This document shows positions 15,542 through 26,823 of a DNA stretch of 64,000 nucleotides, piece by piece. A model generated the notes under the pieces. The model saw only the letters and a program-made list of their open reading frames with translations. It was not told where the DNA came from and searched no databases. Origin of the DNA: Lentilactobacillus kosonis (lineage in GTDB: Bacteria > Bacillota > Bacilli > Lactobacillales > Lactobacillaceae); contig NZ_BEXA01000002.1 in assembly GCF_003864335.1 (NCBI RefSeq), forward strand, positions 248,001-312,000. Reading direction: 5' to 3'. A program made the position numbers and the translations under genes. Within the stretch, counting starts at the first letter, position 1. Each line of letters starts with the position of its first letter.

Positions 15542-16415
15542 ACAATTTGAATCCGAATGGTTACCCAAAATTAATGAGTTATTAGTTCATCAAGTAGCGA
15601 TTGATGGCTCTCAAGAGCAATTAGTCGCCGCTATGCAATACTCTGTGGATGCTGGTGGAAAACGATTGCGCCCATTATTGGCATTAGCTACGGTTATTTC
15701 ATTGGGGAAGTCAGTCAATGTCGACGTTCTTAAGGCGTTAACAGCAGTTGAACTATTGCATACTTATTCACTAATTCATGATGATTTACCCGCGATGGAT
15801 GATGATGACCTTCGACGAGGAAAACCATCAAATCATGTGATCTATGGTGATGCGCTAGCAACCTTAGCAGGTGATGGTTTGCAAGCTTTGGCATTTCAAT
15901 GGGTGACTGATAATCAGCTAACGTCTACCATTCAAAGTGAATTGGCTTTGAAATTAGCAATAGCTGCTGGACCGGCCGGAATGGTAGCTGGCCAAGCGGA
16001 TGATGTGTTAAATGAGAATAATCCATTAACGGCTGACCAACTGCGTGTGCTCCACGAAAACAAAACAGGGGCCCTCATTCATTATGCGGTGGAATCAGGA
16101 TTGATCGTGGGAGACATCAAGCCAAGCGACCGACAACAATATTTGCGGTTTGCAGATGACTATGGCTTAGCGTTTCAAATTTATGATGATGTATTGGATG
16201 TCGTTAGTAACGAACAAACGCTTGGTAAACCTGTCCATCAAGATGCAGATAAGAACACTTATCCTAATCTGTTTGGACTGGCTGAATCAAAACGGCTTCT
16301 AAAAGCTACTATTGCTGATGGACTAGCAGCTTTAGACCAAATTCAGAAAAGCCAAGGATATGATCCAGAAATATTGAGAGCTCTATGTGGATACTTTAAG
16401 ATTGAGGAAATATAA
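15528..16415 (+). CDS. ispA: Polyprenyl synthetase (farnesyl diphosphate synthase type)
   Basis: Condenses isopentenyl diphosphate onto allylic diphosphates to give farnesyl diphosphate, a precursor of undecaprenyl phosphate and quinones. 295 residues. First aspartate-rich motif DDLPAMDDDDLRRGKPS at residues 85-101, with two residues between the Asp pairs as in short-chain bacterial FPP synthases; second DDVLD near residue 218; GGKRLRP near 43. Part of the xseA-xseB-ispA-tlyA-argR-recN cluster. Confidence 0.94.
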   Translation: MTKIKQFESEWLPKINELLVHQVAIDGSQEQLVAAMQYSVDAGGKRLRPLLALATVISLGKSVNVDVLKALTAVELLHTYSLIHDDLPAMDDDDLRRGKPSNHVIYGDALATLAGDGLQALAFQWVTDNQLTSTIQSELALKLAIAAGPAGMVAGQADDVLNENNPLTADQLRVLHENKTGALIHYAVESGLIVGDIKPSDRQQYLRFADDYGLAFQIYDDVLDVVSNEQTLGKPVHQDADKNTYPNLFGLAESKRLLKATIADGLAALDQIQKSQGYDPEILRALCGYFKIEEI

Positions 16416-16418
16416 TTA

Positions 16419-17232
16419 ATGGAAAAACAACGTGTAGATGTTTTATTAGTTGAACAAGGCTTGTTTGATACTCGGGAACAAGCTAAACGAGCTGTGATGG
16501 CTGGAGAGGTGCTGGGAAAAAATGAAGAGCGCCTTGACAAACCTGGGGTGAAAATTCCAGTTGATACCGAGTTACACATTAAAGGGACCCCAATGCCTTA
16601 CGTTAGTCGTGGGGGATTGAAGCTAGAAAAAGCACTTAAAGTCTTTAATATCAGTGTCCAAGACAAAGTGGTGTTAGACATTGGTAGTTCAACTGGTGGT
16701 TTTACTGACGTTATGCTTCAAAATGGGGCTAAACTAAGTTATGCTCTAGATGTTGGTAGTAATCAATTAGTGTGGAAGCTTCGCCAAGATCCTCGGGTAG
16801 TGGTAATGGAACACACTAATTTTCGTTATAGCAAGGTTGCTGATTTTACTGAGGGTCAACCTGAGTTCTCATCGATCGATGTTTCGTTTATTTCGTTGAA
16901 ATTAATTCTACCTACCTTAAAGGATATTATCGTTCCAGATGGACAGGTAGTTGCATTGATCAACTCAATTTGAGGCGGGCAAAGCCAAGGTTGGCAAACA
17001 TGGAATTGTTCGTGATCGATCAGTGCATAAGGAAGTATTAACGACGATTCTTGATTTCGCGGTTGAAACTGGTTTTGAAGTTGAAAAATTAGATTTCTCG
17101 CCAATCAAGGGTGGTTCAGGTAACATTGAATTTTTAGTACTTCTTAAATCGGTTGCTGAACCAACGATTAAACCAAGCGTATCAATTGAAACAGTTATTA
17201 AGAATGCTTATTCTGAGTTAAAAAAGGACTAG
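16419..17232 (+). CDS. TlyA-type rRNA 2'-O-methyltransferase, one frameshift
   Basis: TlyA proteins methylate ribose in rRNA. The N-terminal S4 RNA-binding domain (VDVLLVEQGLFDTREQAKRA) is followed by an FtsJ-like methyltransferase with the SAM motif VVLDIGSSTGGFTDVMLQNG and the catalytic-region DVSFISLKLILP. Near 16961-16966 two bases are missing: the conserved LIKPQFEAGK reads as LINSI and stops. The corrected length is 271 residues, normal for the family. It is often annotated as hemolysin A because of old data; that role is not implied here. Confidence 0.93.
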
Positions 17233-17247
17233 GCCCAGGAGGTTACT

Positions 17248-17682
17248 ATGAGAAAAAAGGATCGCCAAAGAATTATTCGCAGTTTGTTGTCAACCAATGA
17301 TTTAGAGACGCAAGAAGATTTTGTTAAGGTATTGGCGGATCAAAATGTCTGGGTGACGCAAGCCACAATTTCTCGTGATATTAAAGAAATGCAACTAGTT
17401 AAGGTGCCATCGCCTAATGGTGGCTACCGGTATAGTTTACCTACCCAAAAGAATGTTGATACCGAGAAGAAATTAGTTCAGTCAATTCAAGACTCGTTTG
17501 TGTCAATTGACACCCAGGATAAATTAGTATTCATGAAAGTTTTGCCTGGGAGCGGTCCGATTATCTCTAGTTTGTTATACCAACTTAAATTTGATGACGT
17601 CTTTGGAACACTTGGCGATGACAATACAGTGTTAGTGATCTGTGTGTCTGACCAAGCGGCAATCGACTTTAAAATCGAGTAA
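17248..17682 (+). CDS. argR: ArgR family transcriptional regulator
   Basis: A 144-residue arginine-responsive repressor. The N-terminal winged helix (LETQEDFVKVLADQNVWVTQ, ATISRDIKEMQLVKV) has the SRD recognition motif, and the C-terminal oligomerisation and arginine-binding domain ends in DDNTVLVICVSDQAAIDFKI. In Firmicutes the copy between tlyA and recN is the ancestral one (AhrC in B. subtilis). Lactobacilli often carry more than one ArgR paralogue; which genes this one controls cannot be seen. The start follows CAGGAGGTTACT. Confidence 0.94.
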   Translation: MRKKDRQRIIRSLLSTNDLETQEDFVKVLADQNVWVTQATISRDIKEMQLVKVPSPNGGYRYSLPTQKNVDTEKKLVQSIQDSFVSIDTQDKLVFMKVLPGSGPIISSLLYQLKFDDVFGTLGDDNTVLVICVSDQAAIDFKIE

Positions 17683-17720
17683 ACGAGATGCTAACAGGCA
17701 TCTAGCGAGAAGGATGATTA

Positions 17721-19423
17721 ATGTTATTAGAATTATCAATAACTGACTTTGCTATAATTGAGCACTTGGATGTTGATTTTCAAGCAGGAATGACCGTGCT
17801 AACTGGTGAAACCGGCGCTGGAAAGTCGATCATTATCGATGCCGTGTCTTTGTTAGCTGGTTCCCGGGGCTCGAAAGATTTTATTCGGACTGGAGCTAAA
17901 AAAGCTATCATTGCCGGTAATTTTGTGTTAGACGATAGTAATCCCACGTACGGCTTATTAGACGATTTGGGGATCGATCATGATGACGGTAGTGTCGTGA
18001 TTGAACGAGAATTGTTTGAAAGTGGTCGCAATAGTTGTCGCGTTAACGGGCGACTAGTTAATATCACCACGCTTAGACGAATCGGCGAGACCATCGTGGA
18101 CATTCAAGGCCAAAATGACCATCAAGAACTGATGAATCCAGATCGCCACATTTTTCTGCTCGACGAATTTGGTGAAACTGAATTAACGGATTTATTAGCG
18201 AAGTATCGGTCAGAATATGGCGAATACTTAAAGTTAAAGGCAGTTAGTGAGCAAAAAAGTCAAAACGAGAAAGCCTGGGCTCAACGATTAGACATGCTGA
18301 AATTTCAAATTAATGAAATTGATAGCGCGGCTTTAAGCGTTGGTGAAGAAGAAGAATTGATCGCCCAACGGGACCGATTAAACAATTTTCAGCGAATTCA
18401 TGACGCCTTGGTGACTAGTTATGAGAGTTTAAATAATGATGAGACTAGTTCTCTTGATGGAGTCGGGACTGCAATGAGTTCAATGCAGACTATTGATGAC
18501 TTAGATCCAGAATTCCATCAAATTTCTGAAGACATTTCCGGGGCGTTTTACGCGCTCCAAGATGCGGTCAGTTCATTATCTGATCAAATCAGTAATTTAG
18601 AATTTAATCAAAATACTCTAGACGAAGTAGAACAACGATTAAATCTAATTAATCAATTGGAGAAAAATACGGTGATACGCTTGCACAAGTCTTAGACTAT
18701 CGGCAAACTATTGGCGATGAGCTTAACCAGATGCAAGGTTCAGCCGCTGAAGATAGTGATTTGGCGGATCGTCTTGAAGCTTCCAAACAAAGTTTAGTGA
18801 AGATGGCCAAGTCAATTTCAACTAAACGTCAAGCGGTGGCCACTCAGTTAAAAGACGGCGTGCAACAGCAATTAGCCGATTTATTTATGGAAAAGGCTGT
18901 GTTTGAGGTTCATATTGAACCAACGACAGAACTGAACCGAAACGGTATGGATAGTGTTGAATTCTTTATTCAAACTAATCCTGGCGAGAAACTATTACCC
19001 CTAGTCAAATCTGCATCCGGTGGGGAACTGTCAAGAATTATGCTAGCGTTGAAGACAATCTTTGCTAAAGCGGTTGGCGTTACATCAATTATTTTTGATG
19101 AAGTTGATACGGGAGTTTCTGGTCGCGTTGCTCAAGCAATTGCTAACAAGATTTATACGATTTCGGCTAAATCACAGGTATTATGCATTACGCATTTGCC
19201 TCAAGTCGCTGCCATGAGTGACCAACATTACTTTATTTCTAAACAAGTCACTGGTAATCGAACGATGACTCATTTGCAAGAGCTGGACGAGGATGACAGC
19301 ATCAATGAATTATCGCGGATGTTAGCCGGAACAGAGGTTACTAAGATTACTCGTGAACATGCTGAGGAATTATTAAAATTGGCAAGTCACGAAAAAGCGG
19401 TGATTCGTGCTGCTTTGAAGTAG
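17721..19423 (+). CDS. recN: DNA repair protein RecN, one frameshift
   Basis: An SMC-like ATPase acting early in double-strand break repair. Walker A GETGAGKS at residues 29-36, IVDIQGQNDHQELMNP, a long coiled-coil arm, then the signature SASGGELSRIMLALK and Walker B SIIFDEVDTGVSGRVA, followed by CITHLPQVAAMSDQH. One A is missing in the run at 18663-18667 within the coiled coil; the corrected protein is 567 residues. It follows argR by 38 bases. Confidence 0.97.
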
Positions 19424-19432
19424 ACCAAAACA

Positions 19433-19478
19433 AAAAGACGCTAACCATCTAGATTGATTACAGATGGTTAGCGTCTTT
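19433..19478. terminator. Strong terminator after recN
   Basis: AAAGACGCTAACCATCT pairs perfectly with AGATGGTTAGCGTCTTT around AGATTGATTAC. The A- and T-runs allow it to serve both recN and the convergent gene at 19527. Confidence 0.9.
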
Positions 19479-19526
19479 AAAACTATTAGTAACTTAAGCA
19501 ACGAATGCGGGATTGGCGGTTGGATA

Positions 19527-19835
19527 CTAGTTACATTTTTGAATAGCCGTTAATTCATTTAAGAAAAATAGTTTGGTAAGATTAGTAGCTTGTTCTTTGA
19601 TTAAATAGCGCTCATCTTTTAGATGATGTAATAAACCAGTCACGGGAGTATCATCGTTATTAAAGGTTAGCGTTACTGGAAAGGTTTTATCAATTGCTTG
19701 GTCGGCAAAGTAGTGTAATTGTCGATATGGCATTTGAGCAAGGCTTGAATGAGTGGGTAACACGTTTAATAATTTTTGGTAATTATGTTTAACGTTATTC
19801 GTGATCTCGGTTAAATAAGATTGTGTGTTTTGCAT
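19527..19835 (-). CDS. Hypothetical 102-residue protein inserted antisense between recN and gmk
   Basis: No family recognised. The ATG lies after GAGTGATTACTA, a modest ribosome-binding site. It is helical at the N-terminus (SYLTEITNNVKHNYQKLLNV), with a beta-like TFPVTLTFNNDDTPVTGLLH and a helical end. It stands against the direction of the surrounding conserved cluster, which suggests a later insertion or a lineage-specific gene. Confidence 0.7.
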   Translation of the reverse strand: MQNTQSYLTEITNNVKHNYQKLLNVLPTHSSLAQMPYRQLHYFADQAIDKTFPVTLTFNNDDTPVTGLLHHLKDERYLIKEQATNLTKLFFLNELTAIQKCN

Positions 19836-19989
19836 TAGTAATCACTCCGAACATTTGTTTGTGTTTTCATTATACGAACTAACGTTCTGAAATGCAACCG
19901 GTAATTTTGACCAAAATTTGCCCCCTTGTCAAAAGCTAGATTTAGAGAGATAATTATGAGTATTATTAAAAAGGTGAAGGGATTTTTCA

Positions 19990-20604
19990 ATGACAAAAAG
20001 AGGAATGTTAATCGTCCTATCTGGACCATCCGGAGTGGGTAAAGGAACTGTTCGTAAGGCACTATTTGATGAACCAGATATTGATTTTGAGTATTCAACA
20101 TCAATGACTACCAGAAAGCCACGGGATGGCGAAAAAGATGGTGTCGATTATTTCTTTGTTTCTAAGGAACAATTCGAAGATAATATTCAAAATGGTGAGA
20201 TGCTTGAGTATGCCAAATACGTTGACAATTATTATGGTACGCCATTAAAATATGTAAACGAAACATTGGAATCCGGTAAAGATGTCTTTTTGGAAATTGA
20301 AGTTAATGGTGCTATGCAAGTTAGGGCCAATTGTCCTGACGCTGTCTTCGTATTTTTGACTCCACCCGATTTGATGGAATTAAAGCACCGTTTGATCGGC
20401 CGTGGAACTGATGATATGGATGTCATTAACAAGCGAATTGAAACTGCGGTTTCTGAAATTCGAATGATGCGTAATTATGATTACGCAGTTTTAAATGATG
20501 AAGTTGCCAAAGCCGTTGAGCGTATTAAGTTGATTATTCGTAGTGAACGGCTTAAGGTTACTCGTGTAATGCCCGATTATGAATCTATGTTAGGAGATAA
20601 TTAA
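19990..20604 (+). CDS. gmk: Guanylate kinase
   Basis: Phosphorylates GMP to GDP. 204 residues. P-loop GPSGVGKGT at residues 11-19, GMP-binding [20 protein letters not shown], and the lid [19 protein letters not shown]. The gene continues directly into rpoZ, the standard pairing. The start ATG follows AAGGTGAAGGGATTTTTCA. Confidence 0.98.
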   Translation: MTKRGMLIVLSGPSGVGKGTVRKALFDEPDIDFEYSTSMTTRKPRDGEKDGVDYFFVSKEQFEDNIQNGEMLEYAKYVDNYYGTPLKYVNETLESGKDVFLEIEVNGAMQVRANCPDAVFVFLTPPDLMELKHRLIGRGTDDMDVINKRIETAVSEIRMMRNYDYAVLNDEVAKAVERIKLIIRSERLKVTRVMPDYESMLGDN

Positions 20605-20605
20605 T

Positions 20606-20818
20606 ATGTTACTATACCCATCAGTTGATAAATTATTGGAAAAAATTGATTCACGTTATTCATTGATTGCTTTAGCTAGTAAGCGAGCTCATGAGCTTGA
20701 TGCAGGAGCTAAGCCATTACTTAATGAATATAAATCACAAAAATCAGTGGGAAAAGCTTTAGAAGAAGTTGAAGCTGGTCTATTGAAGATTGACGAAAAC
20801 GAAAAAGATTACGACTAA
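20606..20818 (+). CDS. rpoZ: RNA polymerase omega subunit
   Basis: A 70-residue subunit that chaperones beta-prime. The pattern [20 protein letters not shown] followed by ASKRAHEL is typical of Firmicutes omega. One base separates it from the gmk stop codon, and TAGGAGATAA supplies the ribosome-binding site. Confidence 0.97.
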   Translation: MLLYPSVDKLLEKIDSRYSLIALASKRAHELDAGAKPLLNEYKSQKSVGKALEEVEAGLLKIDENEKDYD

Positions 20819-20827
20819 TCTTAATGG

Positions 20828-20869
20828 TAAACCGGGAATTTAAACGTTCTCGGTTTTATTTTATTTTGG
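20828..20869 (+). terminator. Terminator after rpoZ
   Basis: AAACCGGGAA pairs with TTCTCGGTTT with one mismatch, followed by TATTTTATTTT. Confidence 0.78.
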
Positions 20870-20916
20870 ACACCTTTGTTACAATTGAAGTGATAAAAAA
20901 TTAGGTGGTGAATGAA

Positions 20917-22113
20917 ATGTTTTCAAACAAACGGGTAACATTAATCGTTACCGGAAGCATTGCAGTATATAAGTCAGCTATTTTGGTTAGAGACTTAATT
21001 AAGCAGGGCAATGAAGTTAAGGTGATTTTAACTAAGGCGGCCGCCGAATTCGTCACGCCACTGACTTTTCAGACGTTAAGTAAGCAGCAAGTAATTGTGG
21101 ACGAATTTCAAGATTACGAGGTTGATAAGGTATTACATATTGATATTGCCGATCATACTGATGTGACAATTGTGGCTCCGGCAACAGCTAATATAATTGG
21201 TAAAATAGCTAACGGAATTGCAGACGATGCTGCCAGCACGGTGTTATTAGCTAATCACGCGCCATTATTTATTGTGCCGACAATGAATTCAAATATGTTA
21301 GCTAATCCCGCTAACCAACGTAACATTAACCAACTGGAACAAGATGGGGTCCATGTTATGGATGCCGCGACGGGATTTTTAGCCGAGGGATATGAAGGTA
21401 AAGGCCGGATGCCAGAACCAGCCGAGATTTTGGCTTGGATTGACCAATCTTTGGTCCCTAACCAAGTACTTAGTGGTAAAAGTATTATTGTAACTGCTGG
21501 TGGTACTCGTGAGCCAATCGACCCAGTTAGATACATCACAAATCATTCCTCTGGTAAAATGGGCTTTGCAATTGCACAAGCAGCGGTGCAAGCCGGCGCT
21601 AAAGTTGCGTTAATTGCCGCGAATACAAGCATTCCCGTACCCGCAGGTGTTGATTTCATCCCTGTTGAAACTGCTAGAGACCTAGAACAGGCCGTCACTG
21701 AACGTTTTGCTATGGCAGATGGGTTAGTAATGGCGGCAGCGGTCGCCGATTTCGGCCAGCAACTGTCGCGGATCATAAAATTAAAAAGACCGCGGATAAT
21801 GATAATCTGACCCTATCAATGGTTAAAAAATCCAGATATTGTTAAACAAATCGGTTCGCTTAAGCAACCTAAGCAATTTGTCGTGGGCTTTGCGGCAGAG
21901 ACAAATGACTTATTAGCTAACGCCACTAAGAAAATCGCTTCGAAAAATTTAGATCTGATTGTTGCTAACGATGTTGGCAATCACCAAATTGGCTTTAATG
22001 CTGATCAAAATCAAGTAACTTTTATGTGGCCAGATGGCCAAACTAAAAAGACGTCAGTTGAATCCAAAGCCAAGGTGGCGGAACAACTTATTCAAATTAT
22101 CGCTAAATTTTAG
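20917..22113 (+). CDS. coaBC: Phosphopantothenoylcysteine decarboxylase/synthetase CoaBC, two frameshifts
   Basis: Two consecutive steps of coenzyme A synthesis. The CoaC flavoprotein half (TLIVTGSIAVYKSAILVRDL, APATANIIGKIANGIADD, PTMNSNMLANP) is followed by the CoaB half (VTAGGTREPIDPVRYITNHS and AAAVADF). A base is missing near 21752 (C-run) and one is extra in the A-run 21825-21830, so a short stretch is read out of frame and then restored. The corrected reading AAAVADFRPATVADHKIKK fits the CoaB family; length 398 residues. The start was set at the ATG after AGGTGGTGAATGAA. Confidence 0.95.
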
Positions 22114-22128
22114 ATTGGAGGGACGACC

Positions 22129-24514
22129 TTGCAAGTTGCTAAGGTTATCGTTGATGTACCTAGTCGCCAAACGAATAAACCATTTTCATATTTAATTCCA
22201 GATAACCTGAGCAGTGCTATTGTTGTGGGGATGCGCGTCCAGGTTCCATTTGGTCATCGAAAAATTACCGGCTTTGTAGTCGAAGTAAGTGATCATGTCG
22301 ATTTCGATGGTAAGTTAAAACCAATTGATGCAGTGATTGACTTAACACCTGTAATTAGTCCCGAACTGATGAGTTTAGCTCTTAAGATGAGTGAAACAAC
22401 ATATGCTTTTTTGATTAGCTGCCTACAGACGATGCTACCTGGCGGAATGAAGGCGTCAATGACTAAAAAATTAGTCGCAACGTCACCTCAAGTAGTGGTT
22501 GATAATGAATGGCTGTTTCATGGTCAACCTGAAATTGAATTTGCTTCGAATACGGACACCCAAACCACTAGTCAAGTCTTGTCGTTAATCAAACAGGAAT
22601 TAGTCAGGGTTGATTATGACTTAAAACGTAGCGCTTCGGCCGTGGAAGTTTTAGGTGTGCAGGCAGCGATGTCGGTCGAACAGTTAACTGCTGAATTGGC
22701 TTCCGTGCGCGCCAATGCAACTGGGCAACAACAGCTACTAATGCAGTTAATCCGGCACCCCGAGACTAATTTTTGCAAGCTGACTTAGTTAAGGAAGGAA
22801 TATCTGCTAGTACGGTAAAGACTGCTATTACCAAAGGCTGGGTTACTGCTACTAAGATCCATCAAAATCGTGATCCGTTTATGCAACCAGTTGAACCCAG
22901 TCAACCGTTGCAACTAAATTCAGATCAACAAGCAGCAGTAACTAAGGTGACTGAAGCAATCCAAGCTGAGCTGAATGAGTGCTTTTTACTAGAAGGCGTC
23001 ACTGGTTCTGGTAAGACGGAAGTTTATTTGCAAATTATAGATTTAGCATTGAAGCGTGGTAAGACTGCGTTAATGTTAGTTCCAGAAATTACGTTAACTC
23101 CCCAAATTGTTAACCGGGTTCGCTCACGGTTCGGTGATCAAGTCGCTATGTTGCATAGTGCAATGTCAAATGGTGAGCGATATGATGAATGGCAGCGTAT
23201 CAATCGAGGCGAAGCTAAAGTTGTAGTTGGCGTACGTTCAGCAATTTTTGCCCCATTCAAATTTAGGGATCATTATTGTGGATGAAGAACATGATGCAAG
23301 TTATAAGCAAACCGATAATCCTCGTTATCAGACCAGAGATGTAGCCAAATTTCGGGCAGATTATAATCACTGTCCAGTTGTGCTCGGTAGCGCCACACCT
23401 TCGCTAGAATCACGAGCTCGGGCTCAAAGGGCGTGTATCAATTGCTACGCTTACCACACCGCATTAATGATCAAGTGTTACCTAAAGTTGATGTAGTTGA
23501 TATGCGAGAGGAAATGAAGTATTCAAGTTCACTGTTGTCGCAGCCATTACAAGAAAAGATTACTGAGAAGCTTGCTCGCAAAGAACAAGTGATTTTGATG
23601 CTGAACCGGCGTGGTTATGCTTCGTTTTTAATGTGTCGAAGTTGTGGCTATGTACCACAGTGTCCCAATTGTGATATTTCACTGACTGTGCATAAGCAAA
23701 ATCATTCGTTAAAATGTCATTACTGTGGTTACCAACAGGCCATCCCTGAATCATGTCCGCAATGCCAAAGTAAAAAATCCGGAACTTTGGTTATGGTAGT
23801 GAGCAACTAGAAGAACAAGTTCATGAATTATTCCCTGAAGCTAAAACTTTACGGATGGATGTGGACACAACTCGGAAAAAAGGTGCTCACGAACGAATTA
23901 TTAATGCATTTGCAAATCGAGAAGCTGATATTTTGTTGGGTACGCAGATGATTGCTAAGGGACTAGATTTTCCGGATGTCACCTTAGTTGGAGTGTTAAA
24001 TGCAGATTCAGCCTTGCAGTTCCCAGATTTTCGGTCGAGTGAACGAACATTTGAGTTGCTAACTCAAGTTGCCGGCCGGGCTGGTCGAGCAGATAAAACT
24101 GGCGAAGTGGTGATTCAGACTTATAATCCGAAGCACTATGCCATCCAGCTATCCCAGCGGCAAGATTACGAAGCGTTCTATCAAAAAGAAATGGGCATTC
24201 GCCGTCTAGGCAAATACCCGCCATTTTATTACACGATTAAGATTACAGGCAATTCGAAGAATGAACGTACAGTATTAAGTCAAATGCTGTCACTGACGAA
24301 TTATCTAAAGGGACAGTTAAGCAATAAGGCCATCATCCTAGGACCAACCCCCAAGATGATTACCCGAATTAATAATCACTATTACTACCAAACAATTATT
24401 AAATACCGGTTTGAGGATCAACTTAAACCAGCGTTAGATAACATTTTAACTGAATCACAAAAATTAAGGGATGTTCAGTTATCAATCGATAATGAACCTC
24501 TCGACTTTATTTAG
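22129..24514 (+). CDS. priA: Primosomal protein N' (PriA helicase), four frameshifts
   Basis: 3'-5' helicase that restarts stalled replication forks. TTG start after GGAGGGACGACC. The N-terminal 3'BD (VDVPSRQTNKPFSYLIPDNL), Walker A EGVTGSGKTEVYLQ, DEEHDASYKQTDNPRYQTRD, the zinc-binding cysteines CRSCGYVPQCPNCDI and CHYCGYQQAIPESCPQC, then GTQMIAKGLDFPDVTLVGVL and QVAGRAGRADKTGEVVIQTY are all present but in five separate pieces. Breaks lie near 22772, 23265, 23429 and 23774; each is a loss of one or two bases in or beside a homopolymer. Corrected length about 796 residues, as expected. Confidence 0.95.
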
Positions 24515-24526
24515 GAGGAAACTAAA

Positions 24527-25471
24527 TTGACATCAGTTGTATTTATGGGAACCCCTAGTTTTGCCGTTCCAATTTTAAGAGGCTTAGTTGAACAAGGTTA
24601 TGACATTTTATATGCCGTAACCCAACCTGATCGCCCAGTTGGCCGAAAACATGAATTAAAGAAAACCCCAGTTAAGCAAATTGCTGAGGAATTCGATATT
24701 CCGGTTTTGGCTCCAGCTAAGTTGTCTAGTAGTGAAGAGATGACCACCATCATTGACGCAAACCCAGATTTAATCATTACTGCGGCTTATGGCCAATTTT
24801 TACCCACGAAATTGTTAAACGCCGTTAATATTGCCGCCATTAATGTTCATGGTTCATTATTGCCTAAGTACCGTGGGGGAGCCCCGGTCCAATATGCCAT
24901 AATGAATGGTGATGAACAGACTGGAATCACCATTATGTACATGGTAAAGAAAATGGATGCTGGTGATATTTTGGCTCAAGCCGCCATCGATATCGCGAAC
25001 AATGACGATACGTCTTCAATGTTTGACAAGTTAAGTCTTGTAGGCCGAGATTTGCTCATTGAGACGCTGCCTAAGGTCATTTCAGGGGAAATTAAGCCAA
25101 TTCCTCAAGTGGAGGATGAAGTGGTCTTCAGCCCCAATATTAAGCCTGAGGAAGAGGAGCTTGATTTTAATCAACCAGCCTTCTTAGTGGATGCGAAGGT
25201 TAGAGCATTACGCCCTAATCCTGGAGCTTACACCACAATTAATAACAAGCGGGTCAAAGTCTGGGAGGCTGCGGTTACTGAGCAGGTAACTGAGCTAGCT
25301 CCAGGTACCGTGGTTTCAAAAACTAAGCATGAATTACTAATTGCCGCTGGCGATGGCACCGTATTAGCTTTAATCGTTGTGCAACCGGCTGGTAAACCAA
25401 AGCAAAAAATAACTGACTATTTAAATGGCGCTGGACAAGCGCTTCAAGAAGGCCAAAAGGTGATTAAATAA
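24527..25471 (+). CDS. fmt: Methionyl-tRNA formyltransferase
   Basis: Formylates initiator Met-tRNA using 10-formyl-THF. 314 residues: VVFMGTPSFAVPILRGLVEQ at the start, catalytic region AAINVHGSLLPKYRGGAPVQ with the conserved N, H and D residues, and the C-terminal OB-like domain. TTG start after TTAGGAGGAAACTAAA. Overlaps by stop-start contact with rsmB. Confidence 0.98.
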   Translation: MTSVVFMGTPSFAVPILRGLVEQGYDILYAVTQPDRPVGRKHELKKTPVKQIAEEFDIPVLAPAKLSSSEEMTTIIDANPDLIITAAYGQFLPTKLLNAVNIAAINVHGSLLPKYRGGAPVQYAIMNGDEQTGITIMYMVKKMDAGDILAQAAIDIANNDDTSSMFDKLSLVGRDLLIETLPKVISGEIKPIPQVEDEVVFSPNIKPEEEELDFNQPAFLVDAKVRALRPNPGAYTTINNKRVKVWEAAVTEQVTELAPGTVVSKTKHELLIAAGDGTVLALIVVQPAGKPKQKITDYLNGAGQALQEGQKVIK

Positions 25472-26809
25472 ATGAAAATTGACTCAAATAATCCAAGAGA
25501 ACTAGCAATGCAGACATTGGTATTAACCGCTAAGGGGCCTATTCAAACCTCCAAATCAATTCTGTGCTAGATAAATCAACTATGAGTGTAGAAGACCGCG
25601 CATTATATACTAATATCGTCTACGGTGTTTTACAGCACATGCTAACATTTGAATACCAACTAGCACCATTCTTAAAGAATGCTGACGACACTGAAGATTG
25701 GGTTAAGGAGTTATTATACAGCGCTATCTACCAACTTGAGTATCTTGATCGGGTCCCTAAGCGAGCAATTTTTGATGAAACAATCAAAATCGCTAAGCGG
25801 AATGGCCATGATGGGATTCGCCGAATGGTCACTGGGGTCTTACATGCCATTGATCGAAAAGGTTTGGTAGATCCTAGTAAAATTAAAAATCGTTCAGAAC
25901 GAATTTCAATCGAAACTAGCGTGCCCGTTTGGTTAGTTAAAACCCTTGATGACCAGTTAGGTAAAGATAAGACCGAATCAATTTTACGGTCGATTAATCA
26001 TCCCGCTAAACAATCCATTCGAATTAATCAAACGGCTGAGCTGACTAAGGATGAAATTATTGCACAGTTAGAAGAAGAAGGCTTTAAAGTTTCTGATAGT
26101 CTTGTCGCTACAAGTGGCTTAATTCTTCAAGGGAAGCTAGCTATTAATAGTCAATTATTTAAGGATGGGGTTATTACTATCCAAGACGAAAGCGCCATGC
26201 TTCCAGTTGAGTCAATGACTATCAATGGGGATGATCAAGTATTGGATGCATGTAGTGCCCCAGGCGGTAAGACGACTCAAATTGCGGAACATTTAACCTC
26301 AGGTATGGTAACGGCGCTAGATATTCATGATAAGAAACTCCGGGTGGTCAAACGAAATGCTCAAGAATGGGATTGGCTGATAAAGTGACTACCTTAGCCT
26401 TAGATGCCCGTAAAGTTGATGATGAGTTCGCTGATGAAACGTTCGCCTCAATTTTAGTAGATGCTCCCTGTTCGGGTTTGGGTTTAATTAGAAGAAAGCC
26501 AGAAATTCGTTATTCTAAGACGTTAGCTGATTCAGAAAAATTAAGCACTATTCAACAAGACATTTTAGCTGCTGTAGCCCCAAAGGTTAAAGTTGGTGGT
26601 ACGATTACTTATAGCACTTGTACCATCTTAGACCGAGAAAACCAAGGAGTTGTTGATAGCTTTTTAGCGGATCACCCTAACTTTTCGTTAGAAACAGTTA
26701 AAACTAACCGGGACTTGTCGGCTAATGTTGATAATAAATTACTAAAAATCTATCCTGATGATTATAAATCCGATGGATTTTCGTAAGTACATTACGAAGA
26801 GACAAATAA
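25472..26809 (+). CDS. rsmB: 16S rRNA (cytosine-5)-methyltransferase RsmB, three frameshifts
   Basis: Methylates C967 of 16S rRNA. The N-terminal NusB-like domain starts NPRELAMQTLVLTAKGAYSN once a G is restored at 25534-25537. The methyltransferase half shows DACSAPGGKTTQIAEHL, DAPCSGLGLIRRKPEIRY and TYSTCTI with the two catalytic cysteines. A second loss near 26365 (A) and a third at 26777-26780 (T) are needed to join NAQEMGLADKV and the end DGFFVSTLRRDK. Corrected length 446 residues. The start ATG directly follows the fmt stop. Confidence 0.95.
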
Positions 26810-26823
26810 TGGAGTTGATGTAA

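Noticed and set aside
21751-21830. Programmed ribosomal frameshift in coaBC or other split genes
   Set aside because: No slippery heptamer with downstream stimulator is consistent across the split genes, and the sites are diverse homopolymers.
22129-24514. Genuine pseudogenisation of priA
   Set aside because: All motifs are intact at the amino-acid level, and the same error type affects many essential genes, so sequencing error is more likely.
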